A DNA stretch of 64,000 nucleotides from Larix kaempferi (lineage: Eukaryota; Streptophyta; Pinopsida; Pinales; Pinaceae): assembly GCA_027924585.1 (NCBI GenBank), contig BSBM01000370.1, positions 30,277,501 through 30,341,500 on the forward strand. The letters run 5' to 3'. The translations under genes were made by a program, and so were the position numbers. Below the pieces are notes generated by a model. It was given only the letters and a program-made list of their open reading frames with translations. It was not told the DNA's origin and made no database searches. This document shows positions 33,653 through 45,245 of the stretch, piece by piece (position 1 is the stretch's first letter; each line of letters opens with the position of its first letter).

Positions 33653-35360
33653 TGATGCAGGAGCATCCTGCTCTCCATCCAAGTCAAATGTTTGATCTAG
33701 ACCTTAGGGGTCTTCATTTTCTAAATTAGGGTTCCTTGATGGAATATTGTAAATAATACTATGTTTTAGTGTGCTTCTAAACGGATGATGAGTCATTTAG
33801 ATGAGTCAATAGTTAGGTGAGTCATTCAACAAAGCCCACAATTGATGGCAACATTCGATGGAGCTCAAAGGCTCTCATGGGCGAGTCATAGAGATAGTGT
33901 TAAGAGCTTCCTAAATTTAGATAACAATTGATAAACTATAGGAGTGTTGTTGAGGATATTATGGATCTGAACCAAAATTGGTTCTTGAAAACTACTATAT
34001 ATATTGTGTGTAACCCTACGAGGCTAAAGGGTAGCCAAACAATGTAAATCTGGCTAAGGATGGCCAACCCAAGGTAGATCAGGCCTTGAAGATCAGAACA
34101 CAGGTTCTGCATCATTGTGAATGTATTGATTGCTGGTGATTGAATAGAGAAGAGACAATTCTGCATGTCTCTGTATCAATGGAATAATAATTATGTGTGT
34201 GTCTGAATGGTGATAGAAGAGTGGTTCTTCTACATGTTTGATTCTGTGGATGGATGATTGATGAAATTTGTTAATCGCATGACAAATCTGTGTGTACAAT
34301 AGCCTGAAATTAGGGCTTTTGAGAATTGAAGGATGCAGAGAGTGTTTGATGGATCTCTCAGTGTGAATGATTGAATGAATGTTATAACTTGCATTGTAAA
34401 TCCTGTATTATCGTTCATAGAGAAGGATCGGTGCATTGTGTATGTCAATGTTGCAGAGTTGTGTGGAAGGTGAAGTTCAGGGTTATATTAGAACACGTCG
34501 TGGAGTCGAATTGAAGCCCTATTCTGTTCCAGACATGATGTGCCAGTTTAATGGGAAGATCCAGTTAAAATCCAAGGAGATCAAGCTTGATGGTGTTGGA
34601 TTGAGGTCGATTGATCGATGCTCTGATCAATCGGCGTAGATTTGCAGAGATTGCAGTTGATAGAGTCGGATGATCCAAATCGAAGGAGAGAAGGAATATC
34701 GACGACGGGGAAAGATTTCACGAAGTGGAGATGTGTGGGAAATAGAGTTCCACAAATCCTAAGTTAAGAGTTCCGCATTGGTAGCAGATCGGCGGAAGAG
34801 ATCAAAGCCGAAGGGATCAACAACTCATATAACGTTCCGCAGGAGAAAAAGGTCGGGAGTTAACGACCGAGCGGATGCGGAGTTAGCATAAAGGTTCAAT
34901 TCCACTGTTGATCGTAGATCCAATGACCCACAAAAGTTGCAGGATGAACACTTGTTGATCCGACAGTTCAAAGCATTACGGAAGGATCGTTGTGGGAGGC
35001 TATTGTAGAAGCCTGTTGCGGAAGTCTATTTTGAGGAAATTGTGGAAGGTGCATTCGCAATTGCGGAAGGAAGCAATTGTGGAAAGGAAATTTGCAGACA
35101 CCAGTTGCGGAAAGAAGTTGGGAAAGCATGCCCGCAATTGCGGAAGGAAGGTGATTCCACAAGGTCGTTGAGGAAAAGAAATTGTGGAAAGGTAATTGTA
35201 GGAGGAAGATAATTGCGGAAGGCATTTTGGGAAAGTGAGGCCTGCATTTCTGGAAAGACTTGGTTGGGTAAGCTAAGTTTGGTTATTCTGATAAGTGTAA
35301 AATCATCCTATTCCTGCGGTAAGCAGGTTGGATTGGATTTTGCTTGTCCCACCTGCATCA
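33653..35360 (+). repeat. E2 5' LTR
   Basis: Starts TGATGCAGGAGCATCC, ends CACCTGCATCA. By eye roughly 90% like the 3' LTR, so the insertion is not recent. Its last 400 bp hold the TTGCGGAA cluster. Overlapping small frames on both strands are not genes. Confidence 0.9.
34965..35235 (+). repeat. Clustered (A)TTGCGGAAGG motifs in the E2 5' LTR
   Basis: TTGCGGAAG, TTGTGGAAG and close variants recur more than ten times at irregular 15-40-bp spacing. The same cluster occurs at 39045-39320 in the 3' LTR. Confidence 0.75.
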
Positions 35361-35362
35361 TT

Positions 35363-35443
35363 TGGTATCATATCCTCAAAAATATATCAGTGCAAGGTTT
35401 CGAGTGTATACCAATTGTTGATACCATCATTTGGTATCAGAGC
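35363..35443 (+). other. E2 primer-binding sites, two copies
   Basis: TTTGGTATCATATC directly follows the LTR (PBS core at 35363), and a perfect initiator-tRNA-Met complement TGGTATCAGAGC lies at 35432-35443. Both are preceded by CATCATT, suggesting a 69-bp duplication of the LTR/PBS junction. Only the downstream site is perfect. Confidence 0.75.
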
Positions 35444-36002
35444 AGAAGAAAAAGATTCTACGTGCACTGAAGAGATATCAGAACACATTTCTCTCTTGGA
35501 ATGAGGTAATGGTCTTTTTGTTTTTAGTTTATGATTACAAATAATAGTGGAAAAAGAATTGCAAACAGGGGAGATGTTCCAACCAAATGAACAAGTGTAA
35601 GAGTCTTAAAGGTATGGACTGATTGATATTTTAGTCTAACTCCGGTTATAATAATTTGTTGAAGCAAACAAGAAAGGTTTGACAACAACAATGACAACTA
35701 GAGGAGTTGTATCAAGGATGATTATGGTTTTGATGAAGAGTTTGTGAAATCTTAGAGGAAAGAAGAAGAAGCAGTGGAAGAACCTAAATATCCAACAGAG
35801 GCTGGACAAGCAGAGGACTAGTGAATGTTCTCAGAGAGGAAGTGGATCTATAGATGCCAAGAGGAGAAAAGGAAGTTTATCAAGAGGTTCTAGAGGAAAG
35901 AACTAAGGATACCAAAAGGACAAGCTCAAGGAGAGATAGCTTGTTGAGGTATAGAGGCAGGTATGAAGACTTGTTGAGAGAAGGCTTGGGAGCAGTCCAC
36001 AA

Positions 36003-36536
36003 GTGAACAAGATGGAGTTGACAGGGAAAGAGGAGATGGAGATAATGACTACTGAAGGTCATTGCATAGGTTCAAAGGAAAGCCACAACAGAAGAAAAGG
36101 TTCCAAGGTAGAAGACATCAATAGGATGAGTCAAGAAGAATATGACAGAGAATTATTTAACATAAATTTGCAACTTATTCAATTAGAGAGGCTGCTACAG
36201 AAATAAGAATAGAGGTATGGTTGGATAATGAAGAATAAGAAAATGAGATGGCATTCACTACAGGTGAAGCTAAAGAAAAATATGTCTTCCAGATTGAAGG
36301 AAGAACTCATGACAGCTGAGTTTGAGATCGAAATTTCATATTGTGAACCTGAACAAGGTCCTTTGCTTGGAGAAGATGTGAATGAGGATTATGAAGCAGA
36401 GATTGTAGATGATTTTCTGAACTCTCTGATAAGTTCAAAACCACCTAAAGAAGATATGGTTGAAATTGCAGATGAGGAGTCTTATGTTTTTAAATCTAAT
36501 GGTTTGTGTATGACTGCAAGTATTGAAATTTGGTGA
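36003..36536 (+). pseudogene. E2 acidic/coiled-coil protein, N-terminal part (broken)
   Basis: Two adjacent frames: 36003-36206 (MNKMELTGKEEMEIM..., ending LIQLERLLQK) and 36228-36536 (MKNKKMRWHSLQVKLKK..., then the acidic LLGEDVNEDYEAEIVDDFLN). The composition is Glu/Lys-rich with heptad-like Leu/Ile spacing, consistent with coiled coil. No zinc knuckle, protease or RT. It occupies the Gag position, but I do not recognise the family. Confidence 0.45.
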
Positions 36537-36863
36537 TGTGTTTATGAAGGAAGAAACTGAGCAGTAATCTTGGACTGTCAGAGATAATGAAGGAGGAAGA
36601 GAAATGCTTTTCAAAATCATAGCAACAGAACATGATCTTGTTGTAAAAGAGGATAATGATTGTATGTAGCCTATAGCTCAGACTGTAGGAGAGATAGATG
36701 TTGGTGAAGAAATGAAGCTGCTGGAAGAGATGACTGAAATAGAAGAGTTATTGACCGAGTATGTATTCAAGGACAATGAAGATGGACATTCACTTGAACA
36801 GGTGAATGAAGAAAAATAAATGTACAAAGACATTCAGGAGGACAAGATCATAATTGCATTCTG

Positions 36864-37091
36864 ATGAACATAGAGGCTATGTTGTCTCATAAAGACAGCC
36901 AATGGGAAAATCCTACAACATTAAACAAAGAGATTGCTGAGAGACAGTTAGAGAAGATTGTTGCTGCATGGAGTAAAGAAGATTTGGCTCATGAATATAA
37001 CCAAAGAGAAATCGAAGAGAAAAATTCTAATGCTGAAGAGAGACATGGACGAGGTCTCAATAAATTTTTGAAAAGTTCAGAGCAAGATTAG
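36864..37091 (+). pseudogene. E2 acidic/coiled-coil protein, middle part
   Basis: Reads MNIEAMLSHKDSQWENP, EIAERQLEKIVAAWSKEDLA and then a charged Glu/Arg stretch, ending at TAG. The same composition continues from the preceding block after stops, so it was probably one long protein. Confidence 0.4.
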
Positions 37092-37129
37092 GAGCTGGTG
37101 CTACAAGCAATAGAGAGAACTAAAGGATT

Positions 37130-37665
37130 TTACTGATCATTTGTGTGTGATTGCAGGGGATGTCATTGATGAAAATTTTGAAGTCCAGTATGATGAAGAG
37201 TACCTTTTTAATGAGAGAAAGATTGACTTGTTGCAATAGAAAGAACTCATAAATGAGTTGCTATTTAGAAAAAGACAACCATTGGAAGTTGTTATGAAGC
37301 AGGAGCAGAAGAATCCTGAATAAATGAGGATACAACAGCTAGTGGATAGCAGCAGAGAGCCAAAATATAAGCAGCGCAAGCAGGTGTACCAGCCAAAGGA
37401 TAGATTGGAGCATGAGATTGAAGAAATGAGGATGTTGACGGTGAATATGTCTTGGAGAAGACATGAAGAAAGAAAGAAGATTTACATCAGCAGAGCAAGG
37501 AAACAAAGCAGCAGTATAAGAAAAGCGGCAAAGGGATATTGCAGAAGCAGGCTAGTGGAGCATTGCAACATAAAGTTTGGAATCCAGGAGAGTTGCAGTA
37601 AGAAAGAAGACAACAGGACAACCATGAAGCAACTGAGGAGCTTCAAAATAAAGTTTTGGATCTAG
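37130..37665 (+). pseudogene. E2 charged protein, C-terminal part
   Basis: A frame from about 37130 gives VIDENFEVQYDEEYLFNERK, is interrupted by TAG, and continues (37324-37665) as a basic, Gln/Arg/Lys-rich tail. It stops at TAG about 70 bp before the 3' LTR. A shift from acidic to basic charge along the protein would suit a nucleic-acid-binding Gag, but this is inference. Confidence 0.4.
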
Positions 37666-37733
37666 GCATAAGAAGATTGAAGGTTATGACCAGGAAGTCA
37701 TAATTCTTTCTTCCTGGGGAGTCTAATGCAGGA

Positions 37734-39441
37734 GCATCTTGCTCTCCATCCAAGTCAAATGTTTGATCTAGACCTTAGGGGTCTTCATTTTATGAATTAG
37801 GGTTCCTTGATGGAATATTGTAAATAATACTATGTTTTTGTGTGCTTCTAGATGGATGATGAGTCATTAGTTAGGTGAGTCATTAGGTGAGTCATGCAAC
37901 AAAGCCCACAATTGATGACAACATTCGATGGAGCTCAAAGGATCTCATAGGAGAGTCATAGAGATAGGGTTAAGAGCTTGGTAAGTTTAGATAACAGTTG
38001 ATAAACTATATGAGTGTTGTTGAGGATATTATGGATCTGAACCAGAATTGGCTCTTGAATCCTACTGTATATATTGTGTGTAAGCCTACGAGGCTAAAGG
38101 GTAACCAAACAATGTAAATCTGGATAAGGATGGAAAAACCAAGGTAGACCAGGCCTTGAAGATCAAAACACAGGTTCTGCATAATTGTGAATGTATTGAT
38201 TGCTGGTGATTGAATAGAGAAGGGACAATTCTACATGTATCTATATCAATGGAAGAATAATTTTGTGTGTGTCTGAATGGTGATAGAAGATTGGTTCTTC
38301 TGCATGTTTGATTCTGTGAATGGATGATTGATGAACTCTGTTAATCACATGACAAATCTGTGTGTACAGTAACCTGAAATTAGGGCTTTTGAGAATTGAA
38401 GGATGTAGAGAGTGTTTGATGGATATTTGAGTGTGAATGCCTGAATGAATGTTATAACTTGCATTGTAAACCTTGTATTATCGTTCACAGAGAAGGACCG
38501 GTGCACCGTGTATGCAAATGTTTCAGAGCTATGTGGAAGGTGAATTTTAGGGTTAGATTAGAACACAACGTGGAGTCGAATTGAATCCCTATTCTGTTCC
38601 AGACGTGATGTGCCAGTTTGATGGGAAGATCAAATTAAAAGACAAGGAGATCAAGCTCGGTGAAGTTGGGTTGAGGTCGATTGATCGATCCTCTGATCAA
38701 TCGACGTAGAGTTGCAGAGATTTCATTTGACAGAGTCGGATGGTCTAGATCGAAGGAGAGAAGGAAGATTGATGAAGGGGAAAGATTTCGCGAAGTGGAG
38801 ATGCGTGGGAAATAGAGTTCCGCAAAGCCTAAGTTAAGAGTTCCGCATTGGTAGCAGATCGATGGACGAGATTGAATCCAAAGGGATCAACGAATCATAT
38901 ATTGTTTCACAGGAGAAAAAGGTGGGGAGTTAACGGCCGAGCGGATGAGAAGTTAGCACAAAGGTTCAATTCCACTATTGATTGTAGATCCAATGACCCA
39001 CAGAAGCTGCAGGATGAACACTTTTTGATCTAACGGTTCAAAGCATTGCAGAAGGATCATTGCGGGAGGCTATTGTGGAAGCCTGTTGCAGAAGTCAATT
39101 TCGAGGAAGCTTCAGAAGGCGTATCCACAATTGCAGAAAGGAAATTTGCAGATGCCAGTTGTGGGAACCGGTTGCAGAAAGGAGTTGGGAAAGCACAACT
39201 GCAATTATGGAAGGAAGGTGATTCCACAAGGTCGTTGCGGAAAGGTCGTTGTGGAAAAAAAATTGCGGAAAGGTAATTGCGGGAGGAAGATAATTGCAGA
39301 AGGAATTTTGGGAAAGTGAGGCCCACATTTCTGGAAAGACTTGGCTGGGTAAGCTAAGTTTAGTGATTATGCTAAGTGTAGAATCATCCTATTCTTGGGG
39401 TAAGCGGGTTGGATTAGATTTTTCTTGTCCCACTTGCATCA
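37734..39441 (+). repeat. E2 3' LTR
   Basis: Same length as the 5' LTR (1,708 bp). It begins TAATGCAGG, the terminal TG having become TA. A short purine run CTGGGGAGTC precedes it as PPT. Confidence 0.9.
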
Positions 39442-39821
39442 CCTCTTCCCAGGGATACCTTTGAGTATCTCAGATAGAAATTGGGAGTAATTCCAACCCC
39501 TCATTAATTTTCTCAAGCCTCATCAAAGTCAGAAGCTGTGGGAACACAAAAATGCTCATGAGTAGTCAAAGGAATTGACAAAAGAAGATAAGCATTCATA
39601 TAAGGGGAGACAATTAAGAAGAAATAAAATCATGAGTCTAGGGGGAGCATCCCTTTTCCATTGATTTCAAAGGGGGAGAAATTGCAGATACCGTGTATGG
39701 GGAGAGATTGCAGATATTTTACAGAAACAAAATTGCGTAGCAACATAATTGCATGGATACAGAAAAAATTGCGCAGCAACATAATTGCCTAAAGGTTTCC
39801 ATCAATGACAAAGGGGGATAT
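39442..39821 (+). pseudogene. Copia-3 RNase H end, 3' UTR and polypurine tract
   Basis: Resuming at the second CCTCT, the frame reads PLPRDTFEYLR, then TAG (probably once CAG, Gln), KLGVIPTPH and stop, the usual copia terminus. The untranslated part contains AAAGGGGGAGAAATTGCAGAT and ends in the PPT ACAAAGGGGGATAT next to the LTR. Confidence 0.8.
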
Positions 39822-40160
39822 TGTTTAAAATATTGTGGTCGTTGATGTCAAAGGAAAGGAAATTATAGATAGAGATCACAACATGAAGATTATTGGAAAT
39901 ATTGTTTTTGGATGCCTAGTTTGGATACCCTATCTTTGAAGGAATTTTTACTCTAGATATCTAACTCAAATTGGAGTATATATTACATGGTTGGGAATAT
40001 TGTTCTGAGACATTTCCAATGGTATGTGGAAGTCCCTCTAACTCCATAGGAATGAGGAGATATGAAAGAATTTGTAAAGGTAAATGAGCCATAATGTTAG
40101 GTCGTCCCTACTAGGATATTGTACAATGTTTTTTCAGCCCAGGAATTTATTTAAGACTTG

Positions 40161-40168
40161 TATAAATA
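40161..40168 (+). promoter_or_regulatory. Copia-3 LTR TATA box
   Basis: ACTTGTATAAATAAGTGGAG. The same core ACTTGTATAAATA (or TCTTGTATAAATA) occurs in both E4 LTRs, supporting a conserved LTR promoter. Confidence 0.6.
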
Positions 40169-40749
40169 AGTGGAGCGCTCTCCTCATTTGTTCATCAACC
40201 CAAGCGAGTATGGAGCTCTGAAAAGGTGCACAATTCCATGGAGAACATGATTTTTTTTGGGTTCTTGAAGATCAATTCTTGGGTTTTATTGAGATGTTCT
40301 AGATTCTTGAAGATGTTTTTGAAGGATTCTTGAATATGTTTTTGAATAATTTCTAAGGAGGAGGAGGTGCACCTTGTGAAGAGGAAGAGATGTTTTCTTG
40401 CAGGTAATTCTTTGGTTAATTAAGAATGTAGGTACTATGATGGATGCTCAACAATCAGGGTTATTTTTTGTAATGTAGAGTGCATAATGAAGAGTGCGAC
40501 AGTGTGACAATAATGATGAGTGATATAGTGTGTCATTAGTGAGGTTTGTCTTGCACAATGCAGAGTGTGACATAGTAGAGTTTGTGCAATAGTGAAAATT
40601 GTCTTGCGTAGAGAAAAGCGTGACATGAAAATTGGTGCGTAGTATAGAAGCTAGGGTTGTCTTGTGCAAAGCAGAGTGAAGAGAGTAGTGTGCAGAAAAG
40701 AAGAGTGCATATCTAGCAGTCATCGAAAAGCAGCGTGTGCAAAGTAGAG

Positions 40750-40925
40750 TGCAGAGAGTAGAGTGGCAGAGAAGAGTATGATAGAAAAAAGTGCTCATAA
40801 TAGAGTGCGTAGAGAAGATTGTGATACAGTAGAGTGTAGAGAGTAGAGTGGCAGAGAAGAGTATGATAGAAAAAAGTGCTCATAATAGAGTGCGTAGAGA
40901 AGATTGTGATAGAGTAGAGTGCGAC
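40750..40925 (+). repeat. About 84-bp tandem duplication, GAGTGC-rich
   Basis: GAGAGTAGAGTGGCAGAGAA begins near 40755 and 40839. Both copies run through AAAAAAGTGCTCATAATAGA to GAAGATTGTGATA. Confidence 0.85.
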
Positions 40926-40954
40926 AGGTGAAGTGTCGCGTAGTACATCATTAA

Positions 40955-41125
40955 ATAATTTAGGGAGTTGGTGCTTCCTTCCAATTGGAGTTGGAGAATC
41001 AAGGGAGTTGGTGCTTCCTTCCAATTGGTGCTGGAGAATCTAGGGAGTTGATGCTAGATAATTTAGGGGGTTAGTGCCTCCTACAAGTTATTGCTTGTAA
41101 ACTTGGGAGATTGGTGTCTCCAACA
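40955..41125 (+). repeat. About 40-bp U5 repeats in the copia-3 LTR
   Basis: GGGAGTTGGTGCTTCCTTCC starts near 40965 and 41003, then degenerates (GGGAGTTGATGC, GGGGGTTAGTGCCTCC, GGGAGATTGGTGTCTCC). A related array lies near the end of both E4 LTRs. Confidence 0.8.
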
Positions 41126-41362
41126 GATGGGTGTCCGCAAATGATTGCAACCGTTGCTTATAGCAAGAGCATATTCTCGTGGTTTTCTCCCTCATTATGT
41201 TTCCATGTTAAAATATTATGTCTCTTGTATTGTGCATTTTTGTTGACTGTTGCTCAATGTGATTGAAGGCTAATGTGATTGTGATTGATAAACAAGTTTT
41301 GAAAGTCAAAATATGTCCTATACTCATTCACCCCCCTCTCAGTATAGCTGAATATTCCAACA

Positions 41363-42569
41363 GTAATTAGATCCCATCCCTTGCATTGCTTTTCTATCTA
41401 TTGAATTATTTTAAGACTTAGGCTAGGCATCCCTTTAAAATTAACCAAACCCTAGGAAAAAAATTAAATTGGATCTTAGTAAGTCACTTAGTGTCTATCT
41501 TTCTTTTTCTCATTTAGGCTCTCGATTTCCTTCAAGAACTAGGTGGCAACTCCACTCCCTTCCTCCCTTGTGGTGGTAGTGATGCCACTTGTGTGGAAGT
41601 GCAACACTTCAACATACTTGCTACATCACATTTTGGTGACTCCACTAAGGATTTCTCTTCAACTCTTCCCTTCTTGAACCTAAGGATTTCTCTCTCCTTA
41701 CAATTTCCCTTCTTGCTTTCTCTTGGCTCTTCGACTATGAGGTCCTTTGGTGGCCCCCATATTTCAACGTTTGTTGACTTTACCCTTTCCTCCAATCCAA
41801 CCTTACCGTCAAGTGTTGTAATGATAGTGAAGGGAGGAAGTTATCCATATCCAAGTGTACATACAATGAATACCCCTTAAACAAGTATTCATGGCAAATC
41901 GATGACTCCATTGAAACTTGATTTTAAGACATAGTGATGATCCCTTAGAAGGCACACATTTAAGGTAAAAGTTGGGAAGAGCAAGTTGTCTTTTTGTGCC
42001 TTGTGATACACATCTTGTTTGTTATCCCCTTTCCCTTTGAGTTACATCAACTAGGTTGCCCCAAAACATGCCTACCTTTTTAGAATTTAGTGAAAAAGGT
42101 GATGAAGGTCCCTTTCAACACTCATAATCATTCAATGTGACTTATGCCAAGTTTTTACATGATGATAATGTCACCTTAAAACTCTTTTCTCAAATCCTAA
42201 TTGAAAGTGTTTTCATTGGCTTCAACACTTTTTGAAGGGTTCAATAACCCATTTCCCCACCTTGGTTGAGTAGTTCATTCAATATTTTCACACCCTTAAG
42301 TTAGATCAGGTAGGCTTGATTACCCTGGTCAACATAAAGAATATTGATGGAGAGATTAGTTCAACCTTCATTTGTAGATAATGTAGCACCTGCATGAATT
42401 CAAGATTTCCCTCCCAAACAAGAATCTCTTCCACTGCTTCATCAATATTGTAACATATGAGAACCGAGTAAAGTTGTATGTCCAAGAATCTCCCACTCCT
42501 AGAGATGTTATCAACTAAATCCAATAACTATAGAAAGCAATGCTATCCATGAAATCCATAAATAACAAC
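41363..42569 (+). mobile_element. Decayed Ty3/gypsy 5' end (PBS plus gag)
   Basis: CATCACA is followed by TTTTGGTGACTCCACTAAGG near 41631, the LTR end plus tRNA-type PBS signature (TTTGG[CT]GACTCC...) common in plant gypsy elements. Downstream a broken frame from about 42065 reads MPTFLEFSEKGDEGPF, then YAKFLHDDNVTLKLFSQIL and FHTLKLDQVGLITLV, matching the layout of gypsy Gag capsid. No LTR start was found. Confidence 0.5.
42065..42535 (+). pseudogene. Gypsy gag capsid remnant
   Basis: Recognised by the N-terminal EFSEKGDEGP and LKLFSQIL blocks and, after a frameshift, YFHTLKLDQV. Stops include TGA and TAA in the centre. It ends where segment B homology begins, so that junction is an old breakpoint. 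Confidence 0.5.
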
Positions 42570-44289
42570 AATATTTCAATGAAAATCAACAAAGATAAAT
42601 TAAAAAAGCATTAAACCAATTATACATAACAATGTTTGAAGATCAAGATGGGAAAAAACGTAAAAAATACAAAACTTTCGTTACATATAATACCTTATAA
42701 ACTACCATGTTTCCATATTCTATATGTTTGTCAAAAAGGCATCACTTGCAAGAATGACTTTCATTGTCTTATTTCTACACAAGCATGTTAGGCAACACAG
42801 GGATAAATTCCCTAGACAAATTATAAATGCAAAGTTGGTGGCCCCTCATTGTAATAATGGCTTTAATTTCTTATTAGGCAACTATGGGATAAATTCCCTA
42901 GACAAATTATAAATGCAAAGTTGGTGGCCTCATGCAAGTTAGGAGATAGCTGTGAGTTGTATGAAATTGAGACATGTACATATTTGTTTGTCATATATCC
43001 TATGTGTATAAGTGGCATTGTTTCAAATGCATTGCAGATAAGAACACTAACATCTCTTGTAAAATGCATATGTACTACTTTGCATATCAAATTCCACGTC
43101 ATCAGTATCAAACACACATGTAACAACTAGTTCCAAAATCCTATCACTAAAATCCCCACATCTCTATTAGAATGACCTTTATCCACTCCCATGTGCAAAC
43201 ATACATAATAGCATTAGTTATTTTCCATATATTTGTCTCTTTTATTGTTCATTTGCAATATAAGTACACAGACAATAAGTGAAATTTGAGGCAGTTTTCT
43301 CACAATGTGCCTTGGTCACTTGGAAAGATCCCATAGACTACATTTCCCCTATACATACATTAAAATCTGGTCCTTGATGTTGGGCACACTCGAACTAAAG
43401 TCATCCTTAATGTGATCACCACCTTTCTGGCCAATGATAAATTATTATCTACGTGTCTTCTGTGAGGTGTAGGGGATCACTGAGGAAAGCAGCCGTAGCA
43501 TGTGGCCAACTAATCCACCTATTCGAGGCTGAGAAAGACGTCCATGTCATTGCATGGTGGTCCACGACATGAGTACATAACTATTCTCTTTCATGTACAT
43601 ATTGCTTTCAATGGATGAGTTGGCATTCCTGTGAATATGTGTTAATGGTAAAATGATTCATATTTGCTTATTTTTCAGTGAAATTTTAGGTAATAAACAT
43701 AAAATTGAGTGTCAACTATAAGCTATGCTATGGATCAAAATGATATGAAAACTGTTTTTTCACATCATTAAAAGTTGTGTAGATATACAAATGTAATTAA
43801 AATTTTCAAATATCTATAAAAAAAACCTGCAACCACACCAAATTTTAATTATTTATTCTAAGCATCAAATAAATAAAATTAAAACTATTTTAGATTAAAA
43901 TATATATTTCTAAGTGATGGTCACATGTCATTGTCAATTGCAAACATATAGTAACTGACACAACCAACTAGTTTCCTTTGAAAGTGAAAATCCAACTTAA
44001 AACTCATTTTGTTTTTGTCTACTTGTTTGGTTTTTCTAATAAAGATGTGGGGTATCTTCCTTGTAACTCAATATGGTCCTCCCCCTCACATGGGAAAAAA
44101 AGTGATATTCTCGAGAATACACATGGGTAGTGTTCATTGTCCATTTTGAAATTAATGTGTCATGGTATGTGCAAGGGAATGGTGTTGTTGATAAGACATG
44201 TTCTCATGTCTCAACTATCCTCCCTCTCATGTCCTCTTCATTGCCTTGCCATCATCTTTAATCATTAACCAATACTTACTACCATAGTG

Positions 44290-44460
44290 GTGTTTGTGGT
44301 TTTGAATGGATATAAAGTGCTAAATTGGTTAGTTGTGTCTGTGGTTTGAATGGATATAAAGGGTTAAATTGGTTATTTGTCTTTCTCTAGTTATTTTTAT
44401 TATTATTATTTTTTATATAATTTGAATGGTTACAAAGAGTTCTATTGGTTACATGTCTTT
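44290..44460 (+). repeat. About 48-bp degenerate repeat, three units
   Basis: TTTGAATGGATATAAAG(T/G)G recurs near 44305 and 44346, then TTTGAATGGTTACAAAGAG near 44420, each followed by AAATTGGTTA or TATTGGTTA. Confidence 0.7.
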
Positions 44461-44635
44461 TTCAAGTTTTCTATTATTTCTTATTAAATTAAATTTATGT
44501 TAACTCCAAAATTATGAGGTATTGAAAATGATAAAATATTTTGAAAATAATATTTTTAATTATTTAAGATGAATTTAAATTAGTTGTAATTTTATTTAAA
44601 ATTATGTTATAGGTAAAAGTATAATTTTGATCATT

Positions 44636-44881
44636 TATTTTTTTTTACTCGAATTTTTTGACTTGTAGGAGTGATCTATGGTTTAAGAAACTATGATCCA
44701 GGGGCATTTAAGTCATCAAAATCACCAGGGGACCATACTTGGCCTGGACCGCACCAACCTCAACTTGATTGAGTTTTTGGGTGTCGCTTCCCAACTAAGT
44801 CACCCCTAAGAAGAATTGAACTTGAGTTACCTTGTTGACAAGACCCACACCTTAACCAAGTGAGCTAATGAAAATTAACAA
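44636..44881 (-). mobile_element. tRNA-derived SINE, minus strand
   Basis: On the minus strand, box A TAGCTCACTTGG (44867-44856) and box B GTTCAATTC (44821-44813) are 34 nt apart, fitting a Pol III promoter. The unit ends in an A tail (T run at 44638-44646 on plus). It is flanked by TATAATTTTGATCATT (44620-44635) and TATAACTTTGATTATT (44882-44897), a diverged target duplication. Absent from segment A. Confidence 0.85.
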
Positions 44882-45000
44882 TATAACTTTGATTATTGTT
44901 CAAATATTTATCTTTGTATTAAAAAAATAATTTTAAATAAATATTATATTTATAATATTTTTATTTATGTATAAAATTGGTATTTCTCTTTTTATATTAA

Positions 45001-45023
<23 letters not shown>
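45001..45023. repeat. (TA)n microsatellite
   Basis: Uninterrupted AT alternation. Confidence 0.95.
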
Positions 45024-45031
<8 letters not shown>

Positions 45032-45205
45032 TTTTGTAACCATATCTTATCACATTGAATTATAAAAACAAGCACATTTGAGCACAATTCTATATGCTCA
45101 ATTATATATATGATTTTCATATTTTGAAATTTTAAATAAAACAAAATAATATGTTGATTGTTTTTAAAAATGATTTGTTTCAATATTTTTATTATCTAAA
45201 TTATT

Positions 45206-45208
<3 letters not shown>

Positions 45209-45241
<33 letters not shown>
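45209..45241. repeat. (TA)n microsatellite
   Basis: Uninterrupted AT alternation of about 33 bp. Confidence 0.95.

Positions 45242-45245
<4 letters not shown>

Larger units (their letters stand above)
33653..39441 (+). mobile_element. E2: 5.8-kb non-autonomous LTR element nested in copia-3
   Basis: Two 1,708-bp LTRs (33653-35360 and 37734-39441) with 9-bp inverted ends TGATGCAGG / CCTGCATCA (the right copy begins TAATGCAGG). The target duplication CCTCT lies at 33648-33652 and 39442-39446, and the copia reading frame matches on both sides. The 2.4-kb interior has PBS sites and a purine-rich region with broken acidic reading frames, but no protease, RT, RNase H or integrase. Confidence 0.9.
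39822..41362 (+). repeat. Copia-3 3' LTR, 1,541 bp
   Basis: Starts TGTTTAAAATATTG after the PPT and ends ATATTCCAACA. It contains a TATA box (40161) and purine-rich GAGTGC repeats. Its right portion has GGAGTTGGTGCTTCC repeats, and it is the source of the inverted copy at 32612-33508. No intact direct 5' partner is in the window. Confidence 0.82.
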
